This document shows, one piece after another, positions 1 to 8,853 of a stretch of 64,000 nucleotides of DNA. Source of the stretch: Streptomyces spongiicola (GTDB taxonomy: Bacteria > Actinomycetota > Actinomycetes > Streptomycetales > Streptomycetaceae); assembly GCF_003122365.1 (NCBI RefSeq), contig NZ_CP029254.1:4675501-4739500 (forward strand), read 5' to 3'. Under the pieces are notes generated by a model. That model worked only from the letters and a program-made list of their open reading frames with translations. It made no database searches and was not told the origin of the DNA. The position numbers and the translations under genes were made by a program. Position 1 is the stretch's first letter. Each line of letters starts with the position of its first letter.

Positions 1-1
1 C

Positions 2-490
2 GAGATCCGCGCACTGCTCGACGCAGCCTTCGACGGCGACTTCGGCGACGACGACTGGTCCCACGGGCTCGGCGGCATCCACGCCTTCATCCGCGACCGG
101 GACGGCCTGGCCGCCCACGGCAGTGTGATCATGCGCAGGGTGGTGCACGGTGAACGCTCCTACCGCGTCGGCTACCTCGAGGCGGTGGCCGTCCGTGCCG
201 ACCGCCGGCGTCAGGGCCTGGGCGGGCGGGTGACGGGCGCTCTGGAGAGGGTGATCGACGGCGCGTACGAGTTCGGGGCCCTCTCTGCGTCCGACGACGG
301 CGCGGAGCTGTACCGCTCCCGCGGCTGGCGGCCTTGGCGCGGCAGCGTCGAGGTCCTCAGCCCCGGCGGCGTCGTCCCCCTCCCGGGCGAGGGGGACTCC
401 ACCTTCCTGCGGCAGCCGACGGGGCGGTCCCTGCCGGACCCCGCGGCGGCCTCCCTGCTCTTCGACTGGCGCGACGGCGACGTGCTCTGA
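2..490 (+). CDS. Aminoglycoside 2'-N-acetyltransferase-like GNAT protein (5' end outside window)
   Basis: The frame is open from the first bases, so the start lies upstream; 162 residues are visible. The GNAT fold is shown by YLEAVAVRADRRRQGLG (motif A, acetyl-CoA loop), and the architecture LGGIHAFI ... GALSASDDGAELYRSRGW ... FDWRDGDVL follows the AAC(2')-I family of mycobacteria and other actinobacteria (recalled: LGGMHALI, GALSSS, LYASRGWLPW, DWRAGDVW). That family acetylates the 2'-amino group of aminoglycosides; mycobacterial members are chromosomal with a possibly different natural substrate. The last codons and stop lie inside a 32-bp tandem duplication. Family placement is fairly sure; substrate is inference. 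Confidence 0.75.
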   Translation, partial: EIRALLDAAFDGDFGDDDWSHGLGGIHAFIRDRDGLAAHGSVIMRRVVHGERSYRVGYLEAVAVRADRRRQGLGGRVTGALERVIDGAYEFGALSASDDGAELYRSRGWRPWRGSVEVLSPGGVVPLPGEGDSTFLRQPTGRSLPDPAAASLLFDWRDGDVL

Positions 491-610
491 TGGTGATGCG
501 CTCCGGCGGCGACGTGCTCTGATGGTGATGCGCTCCGGCGGCGCCGTGTTCCGATGGTGATGTGCTCCGGCGGTGATGTGCTCCGGCGGTGCCGGTGCCG
601 GTGCCGGTGA
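479..610. repeat. 32-bp tandem repeat duplicating the gene's 3' end
   Basis: Two exact 32-bp copies (479-510 and 511-542), a third degenerate copy (543-574) and a half copy (575-590) run into a short GCCGGT array. The first copy contains the last codons and the TGA of the acetyltransferase gene, so the duplication probably arose by slippage from the coding end. Confidence 0.8.
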
Positions 611-1109
611 GGGCACCACGGTGCGTCCGGGCCGGGCGGGTCAGGCGGGTCAGGTGGGTCGGGCCGGGCGGGTCGGCTTGGGCGGGAGGTCGACCGGCGG
701 CCGGCCGTGCTGTGACCCGAACGCTCCGCACGGGCCGTCTCGTTCCCGCGGTGAAGCCCGCGGCCTCCTGTCGGCGGTCGGACGGGCCCGCCCTGCCGAG
801 TCCTCGTCGGACGCGCGGAGGGCTCCCGGAGCTTCGTGGAGCTTCGTGAAGCTTCGTGAAGCAACGTCGAGCAACATGGAGCACCTCTCCGACCTGCGCT
901 TCTTCAAGATCGCGTCTCAGATTGTAGGAAGTCCGACTAATTGTGGAGACAGCGGAGCCGCGGTCCCTTAGCTTTGTAGGAGCCGAACGTCTCGCTCGAT
1001 CCAGCGAATGGCGGCCGGAGCCGGAGCCCCGAGGCAGGCAACCCCTGCGGCCCGTTCCCCGCCCCTTCCGGCGCCTTCGATCGTTCCCGATCTCAAGGAG
1101 TCGACGACC
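611..1109. other. Intergenic region with simple repeats and a possible promoter
   Basis: I see no convincing gene here. It holds GGTCAGGCGG-like repeats (640-690), three tandem 10-mers GAGCTTCGTG (about 833-862) and an AT-richer stretch at 900-985 that contains TTGTAGGAAGTCC and TTGTGGAGACAG and may carry the promoter of the small gene at 1110. Promoter assignment is a guess. Confidence 0.3.
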
Positions 1110-1256
1110 ATGCCCGAGCAGACCCTTCTCCGCCGCCGTGTCCGCCACACGCCCCGCATCAGCGAGACCGATCGCAGGAGCACCGCTGCGAACGCCGCCG
1201 CGGCTCTGCAACGCGCCCTGGACCGCAGGGACAACGGCGGCGAGACCGGCCACTGA
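1110..1256 (+). CDS. Small hypothetical protein, 48 aa
   Basis: ATG start with AAGGAG ten bases upstream. The 48-residue basic, alanine-rich product (starts MPEQTLLRRRVRHTPR, ends DNGGETGH) has no signal peptide or membrane segment. I recall similar short proteins upstream of leuB in Streptomyces, but no function is known to me. Good third-position GC and a clear ribosome binding site support it being real. Confidence 0.6.
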   Translation: MPEQTLLRRRVRHTPRISETDRRSTAANAAAALQRALDRRDNGGETGH

Positions 1257-1567
1257 CCGGCCGCTGACCGGTCGAAGGCCGGTCGGTGACCGGCGGGGCC
1301 GGCCGGTGGCGCCCGGGGGTCACCGGCCCGGCCCGTGCCGGCGCTCCGGTCGGGCCGCCGCGTTCCGGTGGAGCGCCCGACGCACTCGCGGTCGCCGGCG
1401 TCCGTTCTCGCGCTCCGTCCGCCGGCTTCCTCCTTTCGCTCCGCAGTCCTTCGGTCGGTCAGCCACCCGTCGGGGACGCGCCGGGTCCGGGTGGGCGCGG
1501 ACGGCGGCACGCGTCCGCATGGTGGACGTCGAGTGTCATTCGATGGGACGCGGAGTACGGTGCGGAT
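1257..1567. other. leuB upstream region
   Basis: 311 bp without a convincing gene. The part nearest leuB (about 1510-1567) is less GC-rich and likely carries the leuB promoter; no strong -10/-35 pair could be fixed. Confidence 0.3.
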
Positions 1568-2641
1568 ATGTCTCGCAGCCTCAATCTCGCAGTGATCCCC
1601 GGCGACGGCATCGGCCGGGAGGTGGTGGCCCAGGGCCTCAAGGTCCTCTCGGCCGTGCTTCCCCAGGATGTGAAGCTGGAGACCCGGGAGTACGACCTCG
1701 GTGCCAAGCGCTGGCACCGTACCGGCGAGACCCTCCCGGAGGCGGAACTCGACTCCCTCCGGCGCCATGACGCGATCCTCCTCGGGGCGATCGGCGACCC
1801 GTCCGTGCCGGCCGGTGTCCTGGAGCGAGGGCTGCTGCTCAAGCTGCGGTTCGCCTTCGACCACTACGTCAACCTGCGTCCCTCGAAGCTCTTTCCGAAC
1901 ACCGCGACCCCGCTGGCCGGCCGCCCCGAGATCGACTTCGTGGTCGTCCGCGAGGGTACCGAGGGCCCGTACACCGGCAACGGCGGTTCCCTGCGCACCG
2001 GTACGCCCGCGGAGGTCGCCACCGAGGTGAGCGTCAACACGGCGTACGGTGTCGAGCGGGTCGTCAGGGACGCGTTCGCGCGGGCCGACGCCCGCCCCCG
2101 CAAGAAGCTGACGCTGGTTCACAAGAACAACGTCCTGGTCCACGCGGGCCACATGTGGAAGCGGATCTTCGACAGGGTCGCCGAGGAGTACCCCGCGGTC
2201 ACCACCGACTATCTGCACGTCGACGCCGCGACGATCTTCTTCGTCACCCAGCCCGAGCGCTTCGACGTCATCGTCACCGACAACCTCTTCGGTGACATCC
2301 TCACCGATCTCGCCGCGGCCGTGACCGGCGGCATCGGCCTGGCCGCCTCCGGGAACATCAACCCGACGGGTGAATTCCCGTCGATGTTCGAGCCCGTCCA
2401 CGGCTCCGCCCCCGACATCGCCGGCACCGGCAAGGCAGACCCCACGGCCACGGTGCTGTCCGTCGCCCTCCTGCTGCGCCACCTCGGCCACGAGGCCGAG
2501 GCCGTCCGGGTCGAGGAGGCCGTCGCCGCCGACCTGGCGGACCGGGGGGAGCCCGGCTCCGACGCGGGGGCTTCGGCGGCAGCCGGCCCGCGCACCACCG
2601 ACGGGATCGGCGACGCGCTCGCGGCGCGAGTAGCGGGCTGA
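1568..2641 (+). CDS. leuB: 3-isopropylmalate dehydrogenase
   Basis: Catalyses NAD-dependent oxidative decarboxylation of 3-isopropylmalate in leucine synthesis (cytosol). The 357-residue product starts MSRSLNLAVIPGDGIGRE, has EGTEGPYTGNGG near the middle, and the isocitrate/isopropylmalate dehydrogenase signature DNLFGDILTDLAAAVTGGIG toward the C-terminus, typical of actinobacterial LeuB. The ATG at 1568 was chosen because the longer in-frame extension upstream is low-complexity and not conserved in the family. It is separated from leuCD by about 33 kb; ilvE follows after a terminator. Confidence 0.95.
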   Translation: MSRSLNLAVIPGDGIGREVVAQGLKVLSAVLPQDVKLETREYDLGAKRWHRTGETLPEAELDSLRRHDAILLGAIGDPSVPAGVLERGLLLKLRFAFDHYVNLRPSKLFPNTATPLAGRPEIDFVVVREGTEGPYTGNGGSLRTGTPAEVATEVSVNTAYGVERVVRDAFARADARPRKKLTLVHKNNVLVHAGHMWKRIFDRVAEEYPAVTTDYLHVDAATIFFVTQPERFDVIVTDNLFGDILTDLAAAVTGGIGLAASGNINPTGEFPSMFEPVHGSAPDIAGTGKADPTATVLSVALLLRHLGHEAEAVRVEEAVAADLADRGEPGSDAGASAAAGPRTTDGIGDALAARVAG

Positions 2642-2664
2642 CCCGCCGGATCCCGAATCCTCGG

Positions 2665-2695
2665 AGCCGCCGGGTCGCGCACGCACCCGGCGGCT
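2665..2695. terminator. Hairpin terminator after leuB
   Basis: An 11-bp perfect stem (AGCCGCCGGGT / ACCCGGCGGCT) with a 9-base loop lies 24 bp past the leuB stop, with no long T run, as is common in Streptomyces. Confidence 0.75.
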
Positions 2696-2902
2696 TCTCC
2701 TCTGCGGCCCCCGGGTGCAACCATCGACCCATGGGCCGAAGCCCACGCTGTTCCGTTCCCGCCCCCACGCACTGCGATAATCGAACGTGGGGCCGCATCA
2801 AGCGGGGAAGCTCGGACGTCCTGGTACCGATGTACACGGGGCGAGCAGACGTACAGACGTGAGCGCGGTCCGTCACAAACACACGGTGAAGGACACGCAG
2901 AC

Positions 2903-3991
2903 ATGACGACGCCCTCGATCGACCTCAAGCCCTCCTCGACCCCCCTGTCCGACGCGGAGCGCGAGGCGATCCTGGCCAACCCGGGATTCGGCCGCCACTT
3001 CACCGATCACATGGTGACGATCAAGTGGACGGAGGGCCGGGGCTGGCACGACGCCCAGCTGACCCCCTACGCGCAGCTGTCGATCGACCCGGCCAACATG
3101 ACCCTGCACTACGCGCAGGAGATCTTCGAGGGGCTGAAGGCCTACCGCAGGCCCGACGGTTCGGTCGCCACCTTCCGGCCCGACGCGAACGCCCGCCGCT
3201 TCCAGCTCTCCGCCCGCCGCCTGGCGATGCCGGAGCTGCCGGTCGAGACCTTCATCGCGGCCTGCGACGCACTGGTCCAGCAGGACAAGGCATGGGTTCC
3301 GGAGCACGGTGGCGAGGCCTCGCTCTACCTGCGTCCGTTCATGTTCGCCAACGAGGTCGGCCTCGGCGTGCGCCCGGCCAACGAGTACCTCTTCATCGTC
3401 ATCGCCTCGCCGGCCGGCGCCTACTTCCCCGGCGGCGTCAAGCCCGTCTCCGTCTGGCTGTCGGAGAACTACGTGCGCGCCGTCCCCGGCGGCATGGGCT
3501 TCGCCAAGACCGGCGGCAACTACGCCGCCTCCCTCCTCGCCCAGGCCGAGGCCGCGGCCGAGGGCTGCGACCAGGTCGTCTGGCTCGACGCCCTGGAGCA
3601 CCGGACCGTGGAGGAGATGGGCGGCATGAACCTGTACTTCGTGTACGGGGACAGGATCGTCACACCCGAGCTCACCGGCTCGCTGCTCGCCGGCATCACC
3701 CGCGACTCGCTGCTCACCCTCGCCCGCGACCTCGGCTACGAGTCGGAGGAGGCCACGATCACCACCGACCAGTGGAAGCGCGACACCGAGAACGGCACCC
3801 TCACCGAGGTCTTCGCCTGCGGCACCGCCGCCGCCATCACGCCCGTGGGCACCGTCAAGTCCACCGGGGGTGAGTGGACCCAGTCGAACGGCGAGCCGGG
3901 CAAGGTCACGATGGAACTGCGCAGGGCCCTCCTGGCCGTCCAGACCGGTACGGCCGAGGACCGGCACGGCTGGATGCACGAACTCGGCTGA
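2903..3991 (+). CDS. ilvE: Branched-chain amino acid aminotransferase
   Basis: PLP enzyme (fold type IV) that makes or degrades leucine, isoleucine and valine with 2-oxoglutarate/glutamate. The 362 residues include the substrate-side motif YAQEIFEGLKAYR, the catalytic-lysine segment GFAKTGGNYAAS (Lys202), and the class IV signature EVFACGTAAAITPVG. The ATG follows GAAGGA. It lies downstream of leuB in the same direction but behind a terminator and a 260-bp gap, so it probably has its own promoter. Confidence 0.95.
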   Translation: MTTPSIDLKPSSTPLSDAEREAILANPGFGRHFTDHMVTIKWTEGRGWHDAQLTPYAQLSIDPANMTLHYAQEIFEGLKAYRRPDGSVATFRPDANARRFQLSARRLAMPELPVETFIAACDALVQQDKAWVPEHGGEASLYLRPFMFANEVGLGVRPANEYLFIVIASPAGAYFPGGVKPVSVWLSENYVRAVPGGMGFAKTGGNYAASLLAQAEAAAEGCDQVVWLDALEHRTVEEMGGMNLYFVYGDRIVTPELTGSLLAGITRDSLLTLARDLGYESEEATITTDQWKRDTENGTLTEVFACGTAAAITPVGTVKSTGGEWTQSNGEPGKVTMELRRALLAVQTGTAEDRHGWMHELG

Positions 3992-4830
3992 CAGTGCTCC
4001 GCCAGGTCCGGTGTCGCCGCGGGAGGCGCCGGCACCAACCCGTCGCCGGCGGGAAGGAACCGCCCCGTCGCCTGGCGGGAGCCGCGACGGGCCGGCCACG
4101 GGGACCGGGTGGCCCTCGTCCGGGCCGCGCGGTTCCCCGGCGGTCCCTCCGTTGTCTCCCGTGGTCCTCCGTTGTCCTCCGTTGTCCCCCGTGGTTTCTC
4201 GCCTCACGACGGCGCCGTTTCCCGCACGCTCCGGGCAGGGCCCCACCGACCACACCGGCCGCAATGGACCCACCGACCCCACCGGCCCCGACCTGTGGCC
4301 GGCCAGAGCCGTGAACCGGACCGGCCGCCCCGGTCCACGGCCCTGGACGGCCCTGACCGGCCCTGGACGGTCCGCGAAGGCCGCGCCGGCTGCCGGGGGC
4401 CGCCGCCGCTCGCGGCATCCAGCCGTCGCGGAACCGGTACGGCCCGGTACAGCCCGGTACAGCCCGGTACGGCTCCGCCCGGAGGCCCGGTCCGGAGGGC
4501 ACCGCGGTCGGCCGAAGACCACCGGCCGAGACGGGGGCCTGGGCCCGGCAGGACAGCGACCGGATCACGGGACCGTCGGCCTGCGGTCGCTCCGGGGTGG
4601 TGCCCATTCCGTGCTGCTCGTCGACCGGATCGGGCGCTCTGCTGCCTCCCTCCCTCAGCAGTTCGAGTGCTGCTCAATGAGAGCGGGCACCTACCCGAGG
4701 GGGATGCTTCCGGTGAGGAGGAGTCCGGGTTAGAGTGTCGTTCAAACGCTCGGAATCGGATGTGAAGACTCCGGCGTTGTGCATCCAGTGGGAGGGCCCG
4801 GCGGGTCTCAAGGCAGGGAGGCGTGGTGAC
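3992..4830. other. Long intergenic region with short tandem repeats before the urease genes
   Basis: No credible gene in about 840 bp. It contains CCGTTGTCCTCC-type repeats (about 4148-4195), CGGCCCTGGA repeats (about 4340-4375) and three CCCGGTACAG-type repeats (about 4440-4470). A possible urease promoter is TTCCGG, 17 bp, TAGAGT, ending near 4738 (weak -35, plausible -10). Confidence 0.4.
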
Positions 4831-5931
4831 GTGCGACTGACCCCGACCGAACGGGACCGGCTGCTGCTCTTCGGGGCGGCCGAGCTGGCCCGGGCCCGGC
4901 GTGCCCGAGGGCTCAGGCTCAATGTCCCCGAGGCGACCGCGCTGATCGCCGACACGGTCTGCGAAGCGGCCCGGGACGGCCGTCGGCTCGCCGAGGCCGT
5001 CGAGGCGGCCCGCTCCGTACTCGGCCCCGAGGACGTCCTCCCCGGGGTCGCCGACGTCGTCACCGAGGTCCACGTCGAGGCGGTTTTCGATGACGGATCA
5101 CGGCTCGCCGTCGTCTCCGACCCCATCGGCGGCGGGGGACTCGGCGTGTCGGCGCCCGGAGCCGTGCTGCCCGGACCCGCGGACCCCGAGCCGGAGCCCG
5201 CGGTACGGCTCACGGTGCGCAACACCGCTGCCGTGCCGGTCAGCGTCACCTCGCACTTCCACTTCTTCGAGGCCAATCCGCGGCTCGACTTCGACCGGGC
5301 GGCGGCCTACGGCATGCGGCTCTGCGTTCCGGCGGGCTCCTCCGTCCGCTTCGGCCCGGGCGACGAGGTCCGGGTGGGACTCGTGCCGATCGGCGGCGGC
5401 CGCGTCGTGATCGGCTTCGCGGGCCTGGTCGACGGTCCGCTGGACGCCCCCGGGGCGAAGGCGGAGGCTCTGCGGCGGGCGGCCGCCTGCGGCTATCTCG
5501 GCGCCGCCGGTGGACGGAGACCTCCCGACCGGAGCACCGGTGGGCAGGGGTCCGGTGGGCAGGGGTCCGGTGGGCAGGGGTCCGGTGGACAGGAGTCCGG
5601 TGGACAGGAGTCCGCCGAGCCCGGCATCGCCGAGCCCGGCACCGCCGGGCACGAGCCGGCAGCGGACCGGTCGGCAGTGGACCGGTCCACTGGGCCCGAG
5701 ACCGTCCGGAGTGAGACCGTCCGGAGTGAGACCGCTCGGAGTGAGACCGTTCGGAGTGAGACCGCTCGGCAGGGTGCCGGACAGCCGGCCCGGCCGGAGA
5801 CCGGTGCTCGGGAAGCAGCGCCCGAGGGCGGGGCTGAAGGGGGACCAGGTCCGCGCGACCACGGCGAGCCGCACCCCGCCCCGCGCGCATCCCGGCAGCA
5901 GGCGCCCTGCCGGCCGGAGGAGGACCGGTGA
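4831..5931 (+). CDS. ureAB: Urease gamma-beta fusion subunit with low-complexity tail
   Basis: Structural subunit of a urease-family hydrolase. Residues 1-100 (starts MRLTPTERDRLLLFGAAELA) are the gamma domain; about 105-225 are the beta domain (TSHFHFFEANPRLDFDRAAA, then VGLVPIGGGRVVIGF). The remaining roughly 140 residues are a Gly/Gln/Ser/Glu-rich, repeat-encoded extension absent from canonical ureases. GTG start after AGGGAGG; the upstream ATG at 4735 is in frame but lacks conserved sequence. The stop overlaps the urease alpha start (GTGA), so the two are translationally coupled. No ureDEFG accessory genes are nearby. Confidence 0.85.
   Translation: MRLTPTERDRLLLFGAAELARARRARGLRLNVPEATALIADTVCEAARDGRRLAEAVEAARSVLGPEDVLPGVADVVTEVHVEAVFDDGSRLAVVSDPIGGGGLGVSAPGAVLPGPADPEPEPAVRLTVRNTAAVPVSVTSHFHFFEANPRLDFDRAAAYGMRLCVPAGSSVRFGPGDEVRVGLVPIGGGRVVIGFAGLVDGPLDAPGAKAEALRRAAACGYLGAAGGRRPPDRSTGGQGSGGQGSGGQGSGGQESGGQESAEPGIAEPGTAGHEPAADRSAVDRSTGPETVRSETVRSETARSETVRSETARQGAGQPARPETGAREAAPEGGAEGGPGPRDHGEPHPAPRASRQQAPCRPEEDR
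5539..5613. repeat. 15-bp tandem repeat in the urease tail
   Basis: Five head-to-tail 15-mers (three GGTGGGCAGGGGTCC, two GGTGGACAGGAGTCC) encode Gly-Gly-Gln-Gly/Glu-Ser repeats in the fused gamma-beta subunit. In-frame unit length keeps the reading frame. Confidence 0.9.
5698..5772. repeat. Second 15-bp tandem repeat in the urease tail
   Basis: Five units of GAGACCGTCCGGAGT with C/T variants encode ETVRS/ETARS repeats. It is the second independent in-frame array in the same tail. Confidence 0.9.
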
Positions 5932-7619
5932 CCGGCATCGATCCACACGAGTACGCGGGCGTGCACGGCCCGCGCGCCGGGGACCGGGTGGTGCTCGGCG
6001 ACACCGGCCTGGTGGTCCGGGTGGAGTCCGACGCGCAGAAGCCGGGGGAGGAGTTTCTCGCCGGGTTCGGCAAGACAGCGCGTGACGGACTGCACCTCAA
6101 GGCGGCCGCCGTACGCGACACCTGCGACGTGGTCGTCAGCAACGTGCTCGTCATCGACGCCGTTCAGGGCGTCCGCAAGGTGTCCATCGGCATCCGCGAG
6201 GGCCGCATCGCGGGCATCGGCCGGGCCGGCAACCCGGACACCCTCGACGGCGTCGACGTCGTCGTGGGGACGGGTACGGCCATCGTCTCCGGCGAGGGGC
6301 TCATCGCCACGGCCGGAGCCGTGGACACCCATGTCCATCTGCTCTCGCCGAGGGTGATGGAGGCGTCGCTCGCGTCCGGTGTCACGACGGTCATCGGGCA
6401 GGAGTTCGGTCCGGTGTGGGGTGTCGGGGTCAACTCCCCGTGGGCGCTCGGGCACGCCTTCGGCGCGTTCGACGCCTGGCCCGTCAACATCGGGTTCCTG
6501 GCCCGCGGTTCGTCCTCCGGCGAGGCCCCCCTCGTCGAGGCACTCGCCGAGGGCGGTGCTTCCGGTTTCAAGGTCCATGAGGACATGGGCGCCCACACCC
6601 GCGCGCTCGACACCGCGCTGCGGGTGGCCGAGGAGTACGACGTCCAGGTCGCCCTGCACAGCGACGGCCTCAACGAATGCCTCTCGGTCGAGGACACGCT
6701 GAACGTCCTGGAGGGCCGCACCATCCACGCCTTCCACATCGAGGGCTGCGGCGGCGGGCATGTGCCCAACGTGCTGCGGATGGCGGGCGTGCCGAACGTC
6801 ATCGGCTCCTCCACCAACCCGACCCTGCCCTTCGGCCGGGACGCGGTCGCCGAGCACTACGGGATGATCGTCTCCGTACACGACCTCAAGACCGACCTGC
6901 CCGGCGACGCGGCCATGGCCCGGGACCGGATCCGCGCCGGGACGATGGGGGCCGAGGACGTACTGCACGACCTCGGCGCGATCGGCATCACCTCCTCCGA
7001 CGCCCAGGGCATGGGCCGCGCGGGCGAGACCGTGCGGCGCACCTTCGCCATGGCCGGGAAGATGAAGGCGGAGCTGGGCCCGATGGCGGGCGACGGGGCG
7101 CACGACGACAACGCCCGTGTCCTGCGCTACCTGGCCAAGCTGACCGTCAACCCCGCGATCGCCCACGGGCTGTCGCACGAGATCGGCTCGATCGAGCCCG
7201 GCAAGCTCGCCGACATCGTGCTGTGGAAGCCGCAGTTCTTCGGCGCGAAACCGCAGCTGGTGCTGAAGTCGGGCTTCCCGGCGTACGGGGTGACCGGCGA
7301 CCCGAACGCGGCGACCGACACCTGCGAGCCGCTCGTCCTCGGGCCGCAGTTCGGGGCCCACGGCGCGACGCCGGCGGAGATCTCCGTGGCGTTCGTGTCC
7401 CGGGCCGCGGCCGCGCTCGGCGACGACACCATGCCCACCCGCCGGCGGCGTGTCGCGGTGCGCGGCACCCGCGGGATCGGCCCCCGGGACCTGCTCCTCA
7501 ACTCCCGCGTCGGCCGGGTGGACGTGGACGCGCACAGCGGCCTCGTCACGCTCGACGGCGATCCCCTGCGCTCCGAGCCGCTGGAGTCCATGTCCCTGAA
7601 CCGGCTGTACTTCCTCTGA
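5928..7619 (+). CDS. ureC: Urease alpha subunit, divergent paralogue
   Basis: Nickel amidohydrolase, 563 aa. The metal ligands are all present: His135/His137 (VDTHVHL), the lysine to be carbamylated Lys215 (GFKVHEDMG), His217, His244 (ALHSDGLNE), His270 (HIEGCGGGH) and Asp358 (TSSDAQGMGR). The catalytic flap His is kept (His318), but the flap reads SVHDL where canonical enzymes have VCHHL, so the flap cysteine (Klebsiella Cys319) is valine here. Starts GTG overlapping the stop of the gamma-beta gene. Lack of adjacent nickel chaperones means maturation would depend on genes elsewhere. Urea is the default substrate; a related ureido compound cannot be excluded. Confidence 0.9.
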   Translation: MTGIDPHEYAGVHGPRAGDRVVLGDTGLVVRVESDAQKPGEEFLAGFGKTARDGLHLKAAAVRDTCDVVVSNVLVIDAVQGVRKVSIGIREGRIAGIGRAGNPDTLDGVDVVVGTGTAIVSGEGLIATAGAVDTHVHLLSPRVMEASLASGVTTVIGQEFGPVWGVGVNSPWALGHAFGAFDAWPVNIGFLARGSSSGEAPLVEALAEGGASGFKVHEDMGAHTRALDTALRVAEEYDVQVALHSDGLNECLSVEDTLNVLEGRTIHAFHIEGCGGGHVPNVLRMAGVPNVIGSSTNPTLPFGRDAVAEHYGMIVSVHDLKTDLPGDAAMARDRIRAGTMGAEDVLHDLGAIGITSSDAQGMGRAGETVRRTFAMAGKMKAELGPMAGDGAHDDNARVLRYLAKLTVNPAIAHGLSHEIGSIEPGKLADIVLWKPQFFGAKPQLVLKSGFPAYGVTGDPNAATDTCEPLVLGPQFGAHGATPAEISVAFVSRAAAALGDDTMPTRRRRVAVRGTRGIGPRDLLLNSRVGRVDVDAHSGLVTLDGDPLRSEPLESMSLNRLYFL

Positions 7620-7668
7620 ACCCGCCCGAGTCCCCGAGCCCCACCGAACCCCTCCCCGAGGATCCGCG

Positions 7669-8688
7669 ATGACGTTCCGCATGCCGCCCGAGTGGGCTCC
7701 GCACGAGCGGACCTGGATGGCCTGGCCCGGCCCCAACCCGACCTTCACCGACGGCGCGGAACTCGCCGGGGCCCGTGCCGCCTGGGCCGCCGTCGCCCGC
7801 GCGGTACGCCGCTACGAGCCGGTCACCATGGTGGTGGGACCGGGGCAGGCGGAGGGCGCGCGCGAACTGCTCGGTGCGGACGTCGAGATGGTGGAGCGCG
7901 AGCTGGACGACGCGTGGATGCGGGACATCGGCCCCACGTTCGTCACCGACGGCGAGGGCGGTCTCGCCGCTGTGGACTGGGTGTTCAACGGCTGGGGCGC
8001 CCAGGACTGGGCGCGCTGGGAGCACGACTCGAAGATCGCGCGCCATGTGGCGGACCTGGTGGACGTCCCCGTCCTCCCCTCGACGCTCGTCAACGAGGGC
8101 GGAGCGATCCACGTCGACGGCGAGGGCACGGTCCTGCTGACCGACACCGTCCAGCTCGGCGCGGGACGCAACCCCGGCTGGACCCGCGAGCAGGTCGAGG
8201 CGGAGATCCACGCCAGGCTCGGCACCGGCAAGGCGATCTGGCTGCCGCACGGACTGTCCGCCGACTACGGCAGATACGGCACCCGGGGCCATGTCGACAT
8301 CGTCGCGGCGTTCGCCCGGCCGGGAGTGGTCCTCGTCCACAGCCAGCAGGACCCGGCCCACCCGGACTACGAGCGCTCCCGGACGTACGCGGAGATCCTG
8401 CGCGGTCACACGGACGCCCGCGGCCGCACGCTGGAGGTCGTCGAGGTCCCGGCGCCGACGGTGCTGAAGGACGAGCACGGGGAGTGGGTGGACTACTCCT
8501 ACATCAACCACTACCTCTGCAACGGCGGAGTCGTGCTGGGCTCCTTCGACGACCCCCACGACGAGATCGCGGCCGGCGTCTTCCGCCGCCTCTTCCCGGA
8601 GCGGCGGGTGACCCTGGTCGACGCCCGGGCGGTCTTCGCGGCCGGCGGGGGCGTGCACTGCATCACCCAGCAGCAGCCGAAGGCCTGA
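7669..8688 (+). CDS. Agmatine deiminase (PAD-porph family)
   Basis: Converts agmatine to N-carbamoylputrescine and ammonia. The 339-residue product has the family landmarks MPPEWAPHERTWMAWPG at the N-terminus, ELDDAWMRDIGPTF, GTRGHVDIVAAF (catalytic His/Asp region), and the nucleophile in GGGVHCITQQQP (Cys331). It starts 49 bp after the urease alpha gene, in the same direction, so the two may share a transcript. The usual partner, N-carbamoylputrescine amidohydrolase, is not in the window; the context with a urease suggests nitrogen release from guanidine/ureido compounds. Confidence 0.88.
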   Translation: MTFRMPPEWAPHERTWMAWPGPNPTFTDGAELAGARAAWAAVARAVRRYEPVTMVVGPGQAEGARELLGADVEMVERELDDAWMRDIGPTFVTDGEGGLAAVDWVFNGWGAQDWARWEHDSKIARHVADLVDVPVLPSTLVNEGGAIHVDGEGTVLLTDTVQLGAGRNPGWTREQVEAEIHARLGTGKAIWLPHGLSADYGRYGTRGHVDIVAAFARPGVVLVHSQQDPAHPDYERSRTYAEILRGHTDARGRTLEVVEVPAPTVLKDEHGEWVDYSYINHYLCNGGVVLGSFDDPHDEIAAGVFRRLFPERRVTLVDARAVFAAGGGVHCITQQQPKA

Positions 8689-8711
8689 CCCGGTGGCCGG
8701 GAGCGCCTTCC

Positions 8712-8813
8712 ACGGTGACCGTGGTGCTGCCCGGGCCGTTGGTGCTGCCGGTGCTGCCGGTGCTGCCGGTGCTGCCGGTGCTGCCGGTGCTGCCGGTGCT
8801 GCCGGTGCTGCCG
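8712..8813. repeat. Palindrome and 9-bp tandem array upstream of tetR
   Basis: A near-perfect palindrome of 15 bp (arms CCACGGT/ACCGTGG around about 8710-8724) is followed by eight perfect head-to-tail copies of GTGCTGCCG (8742-8813). The palindrome may be a terminator stem for the deiminase gene or a regulator site; the array is a microsatellite. Confidence 0.7.
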
Positions 8814-8853
8814 GTGCCGTCGGCGGCCGTCGGCGGCCGGCCGGGGGATCGGG

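Noticed and set aside
211..1253. Several minus-strand ORFs over the end of the acetyltransferase gene and its repeat region
   Set aside because: Arg/Pro/His-rich translations of tandem repeats, no ribosome binding sites.
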